From positions 1 to 64,000 of the forward strand of contig JBBRAY010000016.1 of assembly GCA_038206355.1 (NCBI GenBank): DNA of 64,000 bases. The letters run 5' to 3'. A program made the position numbers and the translations under genes. This DNA is from JAPLDB01 sp038206355. GTDB lineage: Bacteria > Bacteroidota > Bacteroidia > AKYH767-A > 2013-40CM-41-45. The notes under the pieces were generated by a model that worked only from the letters and a program-made list of their open reading frames with translations, ran no database searches and was not told the DNA's origin. This document shows, one piece after another, positions 25,403 through 33,475 of this stretch (the stretch's first letter is position 1; each line of letters begins with the position of its first letter).

Positions 25403-27082
25403 TTATCTCACCAGGCTCCTGTACTTCACCCTATGCGGCGTAGTATCTCCGAGTCTTTGTTTTTTATTTTCTTCATAGGCACTGAAGTTACCGTCGAAGA
25501 AATAGACCTGTGAATCTCCTTCGAATGCCAGAATGTGGGTAGCAATGCGGTCGAGGAACCACCGGTCGTGACTAATGACGACGGCACATCCGGCAAAATT
25601 TTCCATCGCTTCTTCCAATGCACGAAGCGTATTGATATCAATGTCATTGGTGGGCTCATCGAGGAGAATCACATTCGCACCTTCACGCAATGCAATCGCA
25701 AGATGAACACGGTTTCTTTCTCCTCCGGAAAGGATCTCCAGCTTCTTACTCTGGTCAGTTCCGCTAAAATTAAATTTTGAAACATAAGACCGCGAGTTGA
25801 ATTGTTTTCCACCGGCAATCATCGTATCCGTGCCGCCGGAAATGATTTCATACACCGTTTTACCCGGAATCAAATCATGATGCGCCTGATCCACGTATGC
25901 AATCTTCACCGTCTCACCGATTTTTATTGATCCGCTCTCCGGAGTTTCTTTTCCCATGATCATTTTAAACAACGTAGTTTTACCTACGCCATTGGGACCG
26001 ATCACTCCCACAATTCCATTCGGAGGAAGTGAGAACGTTAAATTGTCAATCAGCAAACGATCGCCATAGGATTTGGAAAGATTCGTTGCTTCTATTACCA
26101 CACTTCCCAATCGCGGACCGGGCGGGATAAAGAGCTCCAGTTTTTCTTCCTGTTCTTTTACGTCTTCACTGGCAAGTTTATCATAGGCAGCAAGTCGTGC
26201 TTTCTGTTTGGTATGACGGCCCTTCGGACTGGTACGCACCCATTCAAGCTCACGTTTCAAAATACGTTGTCGTTTGCTTTCTGTTTTTTCTTCCTGAGCA
26301 AGGCGATTTGATTTTTGCTCCAGCCATGAAGAGTAATTTCCCTTCCACGGAATTCCTTCTCCCCGGTCAAGTTCAAGTATCCATCCTGCAACATTGTCGA
26401 GGAAATAACGATCGTGGGTAACAGCGATAACTGTTCCTGCATATTTCTGTAAATGTTGTTCTAACCAAAGTACGGACTCAGCATCGAGGTGATTTGTCGG
26501 TTCATCGAGTAACAATACATCCGGCGCCTGAAGCAATAGTCTGCACAATGCAAGTCTCCTGCGTTCTCCTCCTGAAAGATTTGTAACAGGAGAGTCGCCT
26601 TCCGGACAACGCAATGCATCCATCGCCACTTCAATTTTATTGTCGAGCTCCCATCCGCCTGCAAGATCAATCGCATCCTGCACACGCGCCTGCCGTTCAA
26701 TCAATTTGTTCATGGCGTCATCGTCCATCGGCTCAGCAAATTTGTTGTTGATCTCTTCAAACTCTTTCAAAAGATCAACCACATTCTGGCAACCTTCCAT
26801 TACAATTTCCTTCGCTGTTTTTGTTACATCAAGGTCGGGATCCTGCGATAAATATCCAACGGTATAACCCGGAGAAAAAACCACGTCACCGTTGAAGGAT
26901 TTATCCATCCCTGCTATGATTTTCATTAGGGTGGATTTTCCTGCTCCGTTCAATCCCAGGATACCGATTTTTGCTCCGTAATAAAACGAGAGGTAAATAT
27001 CCTTGAGTACCTGCTTGTTGTTGCTGGCGTAGGTCTTACTGACCCCCACCATTGAGAAAATTATCTTTTTATCGTCTGCCAT
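25403..27082 (-). CDS. ettA: Energy-dependent translational throttle protein (ABC-F)
   Basis: A 559-residue ABC-F ATPase that binds the ribosomal E site and gates the first elongation step according to ATP/ADP ratio. It has two ABC domains in tandem: Walker A GLNGAGKSTLMK and signature LSGGERRRLAL in the first, GPNGVGKTTLFK and LSGGERNRVHL in the second, with DEPTNHLD and DEPTNDID Walker B motifs. The linker (about 245-310, KGRHTKQKARLAAYDKL) and the length fit EttA rather than Uup or YheS. No membrane part is present. It is followed by hisS after 38 bases. Confidence 0.94.
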   Translation of the reverse strand: MADDKKIIFSMVGVSKTYASNNKQVLKDIYLSFYYGAKIGILGLNGAGKSTLMKIIAGMDKSFNGDVVFSPGYTVGYLSQDPDLDVTKTAKEIVMEGCQNVVDLLKEFEEINNKFAEPMDDDAMNKLIERQARVQDAIDLAGGWELDNKIEVAMDALRCPEGDSPVTNLSGGERRRLALCRLLLQAPDVLLLDEPTNHLDAESVLWLEQHLQKYAGTVIAVTHDRYFLDNVAGWILELDRGEGIPWKGNYSSWLEQKSNRLAQEEKTESKRQRILKRELEWVRTSPKGRHTKQKARLAAYDKLASEDVKEQEEKLELFIPPGPRLGSVVIEATNLSKSYGDRLLIDNLTFSLPPNGIVGVIGPNGVGKTTLFKMIMGKETPESGSIKIGETVKIAYVDQAHHDLIPGKTVYEIISGGTDTMIAGGKQFNSRSYVSKFNFSGTDQSKKLEILSGGERNRVHLAIALREGANVILLDEPTNDIDINTLRALEEAMENFAGCAVVISHDRWFLDRIATHILAFEGDSQVYFFDGNFSAYEENKKQRLGDTTPHRVKYRSLVR

Positions 27083-27089
27083 TTTTTGT

Positions 27090-27160
27090 TCACAGTTATC
27101 AGCTCACAGTTTTCAGTTAATACAGCCGGCTGCTCTGCCGTGAACTGCTACCTGTGAACC
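27090..27160. repeat. Inverted word repeat with TACAGCCGG core
   Basis: The left arm GTTCACAGTTATCAGCTCAC and the right arm (reverse complement GTTCACAGGTAGCAGTTCAC) enclose TTTTCAGTTAATACAGCCGG. It lies just upstream of ettA in the 280-base divergent gap. Further right, GCGAATATC occurs twice (27181 and 27226). Confidence 0.7.
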
Positions 27161-27315
27161 ATGGACCTTTTTTTAGGAGCGCGAATATCGCAAAAATCCT
27201 GATGTTCGGATAACGAAAGATTGCGAATATCCGAATAAGGAATCAGCAACGAATCCCAATTGTGAAGAGGTGGAAATCAACTTTCTGAATGTGTTTTTTG
27301 TGCAACAAAGAGGTG

Positions 27316-27323
27316 TATTTTTG
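27316..27323 (+). promoter_or_regulatory. Candidate -7 box of the second subtilase
   Basis: TATTTTTG fits TAnnTTTG and lies 39 bases before the ATG. TTTTTTG ends 15 bases further upstream, a little short for a standard -33 element. Confidence 0.45.
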
Positions 27324-27362
27324 AGTATCAGTTCTATTCATAAAGTAACCAATTACCCATAA

Positions 27363-29561
27363 ATGAAAAAAAACCTGACCCTCATTTTTTTACTTACCAT
27401 TTCCTTCGGGGCTTTTTCCCAGTATTCAAATAAAATTGCAATATCGCTTCAGCGAAAAATCACGCAAACTGAAACAACACGGTCTACAGGTCAGGAAATC
27501 GCATTGTTTCTAAGAGGCGATGTGGCTCAGATCAAACAAGTCATTGCTCAGCTTGGCGGAACTTATAAATATGCGGCGGGAGATATCTCAGCAGTGCGCA
27601 TTCCTATTTCGAAAGTTCAGGAACTGGCGGCATCAAATGCCGTTACATGGCTTGAAGATAACAACCTGAAACTCCAGCCGATGAATGACGTGGCCATTGT
27701 AACCAACAAAGTGAACCTTGTGCATCAGGGAGTTGGCTTGCCTCAAGGATATGATGGAAAAAATGTTGTGGTCGGAATTATAGACGAAGGAATTTACGCT
27801 GCGCACCACGATTTCAGAGACCCCATGACCAATCATACCCGTGTAAAGTGGTTGTGGGATCAAACGATTGTAGTGAATGACACTTCTATCGTTCCTCAGC
27901 CCTACAATTACGGAATGGAACTGGACAGCACACAAATTGATACTTCCACCCTTCATCATGACGGTCCGAGCGGACACGGTACACACGTTGCAGGAATCGC
28001 CTGTGGAAATGGAAGTACGGTGAATAATTACAAAGGCATGGCGCCGAATTCAGACATCATCATTGTGAAAATGAATCTGAATGTACCCGACAATGAATTT
28101 CTTTCTTCACTGGTTGATGCGGTAAAATATGTTTTCGATAAGGCAGATGAAATGGGTGAACCGGCTGTTGTCAATATTTCACTGGGAACATATTTCGGTT
28201 CGCATGACGGAAGGGACATACAGGCACAGGCCATCGCAAACCTCATCAATCAAACTTCAACTTACGGACACATGGTTGTGGCTTCTGCAGGAAATGCAGG
28301 AACCGCTCCTATTCATTTGGGATATGACGTTACATCCGATACTTCATTTACGTGGTTTCAGTACACCGGCTCTCCCATTTATCTTGAAATGTGGGGCGAC
28401 AGTGCCGACTTTCCAAATGTTCAGTTTTCAATTGGTTGTGACAGGGTAAGACCGGATTTTAAACTGATCGGAAATCTTCCTTTTACAAATGTTACACCTT
28501 ACCTCAATCAGGATATTTATGAAAACGTATATGCAGGAACAAATCGTGTTGGAAGAGTTGAACATGCAGCGCAATTTTTAAATGGGGCATATCAGGTACA
28601 ATTCGCAATACTTCCTGATTCGGTTCAGAATGTAAACGGAAACGATACTTCGAAATATTACTGGCGATTGATGACAAAGGGAAATGGACATTTCAATTGC
28701 TGGAGCTTTAATATGGTTCCTTCAGGATTGCCGGATTCAACAGTATTCCCTTCCATCACACATTATAAAACGCCTGATGTGGATCAAACTATTGTCAGCA
28801 GTTTCCAGTGCAACGACAATGTGATTACAGTGGGAAGTTATGACAACAGGAATTCTTATGCGAATGCGAACTTCACGCAGACGATTGACACTACTGTTCA
28901 CCCGGGACGTTTATCTGTTTTTTCCAGTCATGGACCCACGCGAGACGGCAGAACAAAACCTGACATTACAGCTCCCGGAGGATGGGTACTTTCTACCGGT
29001 CCAAACTATGTGATCAATGGATTGCTTGCTTCGGAGCCACAGAAGGTAGCTGCCGGCGGACAACATTTCAGGAGCAGTGGTACTTCCATGAGCGGACCAA
29101 TGGTAGCGGGCATGTGTGCATTGTATTTGCAACGTTATCCGAATGCAACGTGGCTGGATGTAAAAAACGACTTACTCTCTTGCGCCGGTACTGACAATTT
29201 CACAGGCAACAACCTTCCTGATTACCTCTGGGGACATGGGAAAGCAGATGCATATAACCTGTTGCATGGATGCCTGATCAGCGTAGAAGAAAATGAAATA
29301 TACAATTCAAGTCTTGACTGCTATCCGAACCCGTTTTCAGGACATACTACAATCAGCTTCAGCATCCCTCCTTCTGTTACTGATGTAAATGCTGAAATTA
29401 TTATCAGCGACGTATTGGGAAAAGTGGTAAAACGAATTTCAATAAATAAGAATCAAAATTTCACTGAACTCAACCAGGGTGATATGAAGACGGGTTTATA
29501 CTTCTGTTCGATGATCGTAAACGGCAAACAACTGAAGACCATTAAGCTTGCTGTAATGTAA
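27363..29561 (+). CDS. Secreted subtilisin-like protease with T9SS sorting domain
   Basis: A 732-residue S8 protease with signal peptide (1-19, ending GAFSQ), a propeptide to about 105, and a catalytic domain with Asp141 (GIIDEGIYAAHHD), His205 (GHGTHVAGIA) and Ser575 (GTSMSGPMVAGM). Between His and Ser lies an inserted beta domain (about 315-480), as in the large bacterial S8A proteases with a PA-like or jelly-roll insert. The C-terminus is a T9SS sorting domain (CYPNPFSGHTTISF ... GLYFCSMI ... KTIKLAVM). It differs clearly from the subtilase at 13-16 kb and is not a recent duplicate. Confidence 0.92.
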   Translation: MKKNLTLIFLLTISFGAFSQYSNKIAISLQRKITQTETTRSTGQEIALFLRGDVAQIKQVIAQLGGTYKYAAGDISAVRIPISKVQELAASNAVTWLEDNNLKLQPMNDVAIVTNKVNLVHQGVGLPQGYDGKNVVVGIIDEGIYAAHHDFRDPMTNHTRVKWLWDQTIVVNDTSIVPQPYNYGMELDSTQIDTSTLHHDGPSGHGTHVAGIACGNGSTVNNYKGMAPNSDIIIVKMNLNVPDNEFLSSLVDAVKYVFDKADEMGEPAVVNISLGTYFGSHDGRDIQAQAIANLINQTSTYGHMVVASAGNAGTAPIHLGYDVTSDTSFTWFQYTGSPIYLEMWGDSADFPNVQFSIGCDRVRPDFKLIGNLPFTNVTPYLNQDIYENVYAGTNRVGRVEHAAQFLNGAYQVQFAILPDSVQNVNGNDTSKYYWRLMTKGNGHFNCWSFNMVPSGLPDSTVFPSITHYKTPDVDQTIVSSFQCNDNVITVGSYDNRNSYANANFTQTIDTTVHPGRLSVFSSHGPTRDGRTKPDITAPGGWVLSTGPNYVINGLLASEPQKVAAGGQHFRSSGTSMSGPMVAGMCALYLQRYPNATWLDVKNDLLSCAGTDNFTGNNLPDYLWGHGKADAYNLLHGCLISVEENEIYNSSLDCYPNPFSGHTTISFSIPPSVTDVNAEIIISDVLGKVVKRISINKNQNFTELNQGDMKTGLYFCSMIVNGKQLKTIKLAVM

Positions 29562-29593
29562 AGACTGAATCAGTTCAAATACTATTTTTGCAA

Positions 29594-29623
29594 CCCCGGA
29601 AAGAACTCCGGGGTTTTATTTTT
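29594..29623 (+). terminator. Terminator of the second subtilase
   Basis: CCCCGGA...TCCGGGG with a 6-base loop and TTTTATTTTT. It lies 33 bases after the stop. TATTTTTG directly before it could double as a -7 box for the UbiA gene, but the hairpin would then be in the leader. Confidence 0.85.
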
Positions 29624-29636
29624 AATAACCATCACT

Positions 29637-30494
29637 TTGGGCACCATCAAAAATTATTTTTCACTGGTAAAATTTTCGCATACGGTTTTTGCATTGCCGT
29701 TTGCAGTGATTGGATTTTTTCTTGGCGTCAGGCACAATGGCAGCGCGCCTGACTGGATGCTCTTTGTAAAGGTTGTGTTGTGTATGGTATTCGCACGAAC
29801 TGCAGGCATGGCTTTTAACAGGTATGCCGACAGAAATGTTGACGCAAAAAATGACCGAACCAAATCGAGAGAAATACCTTCAGGAATAATTTCCTCAAAC
29901 GCTGCCCTTCTACTAATAATTATTTCTGCATTGCTTTTTATTGCAACTACATATTTCATTAATACGATTTGTTTCTACCTCTCCCCTGTTGCGCTTGCCG
30001 TTATTTTCGGATATTCCTTAACAAAAAGATTTACTGCCCTTTGTCATTTTATACTGGGATTGGGATTATCCCTTGCGCCAATAGGTGCTTATCTTGCTGT
30101 AACCGGCAAGTTCGATATGCTTCCTGTTCTCTTTTCTGTCAGCGTATTAACCTGGGTAAGCGGTTTCGATATTATTTATGCTTTACAGGACGAAGAGTTT
30201 GACAAACAAAATAAACTGTTCTCTGTCCCGGCAGCTGTTGGAAAAAAAACGGCGTTGATGATTTCAAAAGCTGCACATTTTGCTGCAGCATTTTTTATTA
30301 TTACAGCAGGAATTATAGGTGAAATGACCATGTGGTACTGGGCGGGAACTATAGTTTTTACCGGCTTACTTGTCTATCAGCATTCACTCGTTAAACCGGA
30401 TGATTTAAGAAAAGTAAATGTCGCATTTTTCACAACCAATGGAATTGCCAGCGTTGTCTTTTCCGTTTTTGTTTTGATTGATCTATTACATTAA
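29637..30494 (+). CDS. UbiA family prenyltransferase
   Basis: A 285-residue integral membrane enzyme with eight or nine helices. The two Asp-rich motifs of UbiA prenyltransferases are present: NRYADRNVDAKNDRT (residues about 61-75) and DEEFDKQNKLFSVP (about 184). These bind the Mg-diphosphate of the polyprenyl donor. In Bacteroidota such genes, often labelled 4-hydroxybenzoate octaprenyltransferase, probably serve menaquinone synthesis by the futalosine route (MqnP); this is inference as no mqn gene is nearby. The start is a TTG at 29637, the only plausible initiation codon before the first helix. Confidence 0.87.
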   Translation: MGTIKNYFSLVKFSHTVFALPFAVIGFFLGVRHNGSAPDWMLFVKVVLCMVFARTAGMAFNRYADRNVDAKNDRTKSREIPSGIISSNAALLLIIISALLFIATTYFINTICFYLSPVALAVIFGYSLTKRFTALCHFILGLGLSLAPIGAYLAVTGKFDMLPVLFSVSVLTWVSGFDIIYALQDEEFDKQNKLFSVPAAVGKKTALMISKAAHFAAAFFIITAGIIGEMTMWYWAGTIVFTGLLVYQHSLVKPDDLRKVNVAFFTTNGIASVVFSVFVLIDLLH

Positions 30495-30654
30495 TTTCTT
30501 CTCTCTCAAATATGTAATTTTCAATTTCGTTATGTTGTTATATCAATATTAAATTTTAAGATTTTTGTCACCACTTCAATCACTTTCACGTATTTTGTGA
30601 ACTTTCAGCAATAATTTACTTCTATTAAATAACCAACTCTTTAAAATTGAGAAA

Positions 30655-31608
30655 ATGAAAAATCGATTGATGTTAATTTGCCTTGCTGCGCTGATCGGAT
30701 TCTCCGTATCGTGTAAAAAGAAAGATGAAGACTCTGCAACACTGGATGAAAAAACCAAACAATTCAATGACGACGGAGACCGTTACAAAAATGCATCTGA
30801 CCGCGCCAATGATGATGTGAATTCTGCTATTGATCATTATCCCATACTTTCAGGAGGAATTCTAAGACCGTCAGCATTTGGTTCAGCCCTATGTGGACTA
30901 ACAATAGATACTACTCAGTTGACAAGTAATATATTAATACTGAATTTTGACGGAGTAACGTACTGCGGATCACCTTCTCATCTTCGTGAAGGACAAATTA
31001 AAGTTCAGCTCACTTCAGGAAATAACTGGAGTGAAGCAAATGCCGTGTTGACAATTACTTACATTAATTTCAAAGTGACATATTTTACCAACAACCAACC
31101 CCATACGGTTAACTTTAATGGCGTGAAAACGCTTACCAATGTAAACGGCCATGACTGGCCGGGATGGCTGACAGGAACTGCAACAATAAAATACAGTGAA
31201 CGTGCACTTGGCATTCAGGCAGATTTCGACAATGGTAATCATGCTGTTTGGAACAGCGCCCGCCTTACGACCTGGGATTACAACAATACTTCATATATAA
31301 TTACTTTTACTGCAATAGGTGATTCTACGGTAAACGGTCACGGTGCTACTGATTCATGGGGAAGTAACCGTTATGGCTATGATTTTACATCCTACTACAA
31401 TTCAAAACTTGTTTCCAATACTTACTGCGGATTATGGAAACCCATTTCAGGTGAACTGGTTCATCAGGTTAACAATAGAAATTATACGATTACACTTGGC
31501 GTGAATCCCGATGGCTCGCCACATTCAGGAGCCTGCGGTTATGGTTTCAAAATTACATGGACACCTGAGGGAGGAAGTCAGACTTCAAAGGTGTTTATCT
31601 ACTGGTAA
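30655..31608 (+). CDS. Lipoprotein of an uncharacterised Bacteroidota family (copy A)
   Basis: A 317-residue lipoprotein with signal MKNRLMLICLAALIGFSVSC and lipobox FSVSCKKK. An acidic, coil-prone stretch follows (25-60), then a beta-rich domain with CGLTIDTT, ILILNFDGVTYCGSP, REGQIKVQLTSG, FNGVKTLTN and a C-terminal cysteine pair. It shares this order of motifs with the lipoprotein at 60.4 kb, so the two are diverged paralogues 30 kb apart. Function unknown. The gene is monocistronic with its own terminator; the leader of about 160 bases has no clear -7 box. Confidence 0.8.
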   Translation: MKNRLMLICLAALIGFSVSCKKKDEDSATLDEKTKQFNDDGDRYKNASDRANDDVNSAIDHYPILSGGILRPSAFGSALCGLTIDTTQLTSNILILNFDGVTYCGSPSHLREGQIKVQLTSGNNWSEANAVLTITYINFKVTYFTNNQPHTVNFNGVKTLTNVNGHDWPGWLTGTATIKYSERALGIQADFDNGNHAVWNSARLTTWDYNNTSYIITFTAIGDSTVNGHGATDSWGSNRYGYDFTSYYNSKLVSNTYCGLWKPISGELVHQVNNRNYTITLGVNPDGSPHSGACGYGFKITWTPEGGSQTSKVFIYW

Positions 31609-31632
31609 TCCAAAAGAATTTGTAATGGAACA

Positions 31633-31662
31633 ATCGCCTCGACAATGGGGCGATTTTTTTTT
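31633..31662 (+). terminator. Terminator of lipoprotein copy A
   Basis: ATCGCC...GGCGAT with a loop of about 10 bases and a run of eight or nine T. It ends just before the convergent Kazal gene stop. Confidence 0.85.
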
Positions 31663-31666
31663 GCAC

Positions 31667-32167
31667 CTATTCAGTAATCCTGATAATCTTCCTGACCTTC
31701 TTATTCCCACCCACGGTAACAATAAGTACGTAGATACCTCTGCGAAAAGTTTGTAACTGATAAATTTCATACGGATTGGCATCCTGGATCACCTGCTCTG
31801 GCAATGAAGTTTCAAAAAGGCGTTTATACATCAGTGTCCCAAAACTATTGTAAATCGTTAACGTTGCCGATCCCGGATACTTCATATAAATGCGAAGGTG
31901 TGCCGGTATGGTAGCATCTGAGGTACTCACCGTTGGATAAACGTCTATGTCGAAGTCATCGCAGATGGTATTTGAAGTCCAGAAATTAATTCCTCCCCAC
32001 CAGTAGGCTGCATCGCTGTTTCTGTAAGTAACACCGTCACAACCGCAAACAGGATTATAATCTGTGGTAATGATGTGGAACTTATCCTTTCCACGATACT
32101 CATCCACACAATCAGTTTGCGCCGATGCGATGAAAGGGAATAAAAATATCAATGCTAATTTCTTCAT
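31667..32167 (-). CDS. Small secreted protein: Kazal-like domain plus T9SS-type tail
   Basis: A 166-residue protein. After a signal peptide (1-17, ending IASAQ) a Kazal-like fold is seen at about 19-69: CVDEYRG...YNPVCGCDGVTYRNSDAAYWWGGINFWTSNTIC (cited in parts), with the PVCGCDGVTY hallmark of serine-protease inhibitors, although it has fewer cysteines than classical Kazal units. The rest (about 75-166, VYPTVS ... LTIYNSFG ... RGIYVLIV ... KKVRKIIRITE) looks like a T9SS sorting domain with YPT in place of YPN. It may protect the cell from its own or foreign proteases; that is inference. Confidence 0.78.
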   Translation of the reverse strand: MKKLALIFLFPFIASAQTDCVDEYRGKDKFHIITTDYNPVCGCDGVTYRNSDAAYWWGGINFWTSNTICDDFDIDVYPTVSTSDATIPAHLRIYMKYPGSATLTIYNSFGTLMYKRLFETSLPEQVIQDANPYEIYQLQTFRRGIYVLIVTVGGNKKVRKIIRITE

Positions 32168-32178
32168 TTATAATACCC

Positions 32179-32186
32179 CAAAGATA
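32179..32186 (-). promoter_or_regulatory. -7 box of the Kazal-protein gene
   Basis: TATCTTTG, exact consensus, 11 bases before the ATG at 32167. Confidence 0.55.
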
Positions 32187-32315
32187 CGAAGAAGAAGGCA
32201 GGATGTATAACGCACGATTCAGAATGAAGGCTGAACGATTCACGATTATTAAATATTCAGTCTAAATTATATGAAGACAGTACTTTGAATGTTACAGTTT
32301 ACAGGCTGCTTCGAA

Positions 32316-32358
32316 TTACTCAATGACGAATGACTCAATGACGGCTGTCCGTCTGTTT
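32316..32358. repeat. Word run abutting the rluD stop
   Basis: On the minus strand the rluD TAA is the start of AAACAGACGGACAGCCG, a doubled core, followed by TCATTGAG, TCATTCG, TCATTGAG. Periods are 7 and 8. The same TCATT words occur at 17.4, 57.06 and 59.0 kb. Confidence 0.7.
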
Positions 32359-33394
32359 ATTGCTTTTCGGCTGTATATTTCCTCCACTTCGCCAGCACAG
32401 CTTCAAAATCGTTTGCGAGTTTTGATTCAAAAAATACTTCCTTGCGTGATCTCGGATGAATAAATCCAATTGTAGCTGCATGTAAAGCCTGGCGTGGAAT
32501 CATCTCAAAACAATTTTCTACAAATTGTTTGTATTTGGTAAATGTAGTTCCCTTCAAAATTTTATCACCACCATATTCATTGTCATTGAAAATCGGGTGT
32601 CCGATGTGTTTCATATGGACACGGATTTGATGCGTTCGACCTGTTTCCAGTTTACAACGAATGAGTGTGACATATCCGAACCGCTCCACCACCTGATAAT
32701 GCGTAACAGCATGTTTTCCATGTTCACCATCGGGAAAAACATCCATCACTTTTCTGTCCTTTAGATTTCGACCGATGTTGCCGGTAACAGTTCCTGATTC
32801 TGTTTTAAAATCACCCCATACCAATGCGAGGTAGTTGCGGTGTATGGTGCGTTCGAAAAATTCCTTTGCCAGTGCATTCATCGCAAGTTCCGTTTTTGCA
32901 ATGACCAACAGACCGGAAGTATTTTTATCAATTCGGTGCACAAGTCCGGGCCGGTGCATCATGGTTGGATTCTGCGGCAGATTCTGAAAATGAAATGCAA
33001 GTGCATTCACCAGCGTTCCTGAATAATGTCCGTATGCAGGATGTACGACCAATCCCGCAGACTTGTTAACGATGATGATATCCTCGTCCTCAAAAATAAT
33101 ATCAATGGGAATGTCCTGCGGTATGACTTCAAACTCGCGCACCGGTTCAGGAAGTACGATTACGATTTCGTCTAATGGTTTTACCTTGTAACTTGAACGA
33201 ACAGGTCTACCATTGACAAGAATACAGTCTGCATCGCAGGCATTTTGTAACCTGTTGCGTGATGAGTTTTCAATCCTGCTCATCAGGTATTTGTCAATAC
33301 GCAACGGTGTTTTCCCCTTCTCTACCGTGATGCGGTAATGTTCGTAGAGCTCTTCCTGCTCGCCGGTATCGGTAATTTCCTTTTCTTCTTCCAT
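32357..33394 (-). CDS. rluD: RluA-family 23S rRNA pseudouridine synthase, RluD-like
   Basis: A 345-residue RNA-modifying enzyme. An S4 RNA-binding domain spans about 25-90 (RIDKYLMSRIENSSRNRL) and the synthase domain follows, with HRIDKNTSGLLVIAKT holding the catalytic Asp and GRTHQIRVHMKHIGHPI near the C-terminus. The architecture fits RluD, which makes pseudouridines in helix 69 of 23S rRNA; other RluA-type targets cannot be excluded. It is the last gene of ddl - PASTA - T9SS protein - rluD, and ddl/PASTA/rluD linkage is common in Bacteroidota. Confidence 0.9.
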   Translation of the reverse strand: MEEEKEITDTGEQEELYEHYRITVEKGKTPLRIDKYLMSRIENSSRNRLQNACDADCILVNGRPVRSSYKVKPLDEIVIVLPEPVREFEVIPQDIPIDIIFEDEDIIIVNKSAGLVVHPAYGHYSGTLVNALAFHFQNLPQNPTMMHRPGLVHRIDKNTSGLLVIAKTELAMNALAKEFFERTIHRNYLALVWGDFKTESGTVTGNIGRNLKDRKVMDVFPDGEHGKHAVTHYQVVERFGYVTLIRCKLETGRTHQIRVHMKHIGHPIFNDNEYGGDKILKGTTFTKYKQFVENCFEMIPRQALHAATIGFIHPRSRKEVFFESKLANDFEAVLAKWRKYTAEKQ

Positions 33395-33475
33395 GAATAG
33401 CGATGCGTTAATAATTGTCCTTTAACCGGTTTCCTAAAAATAAAACGTTCCTAAAAAAATTGAATTCTGAAACTG

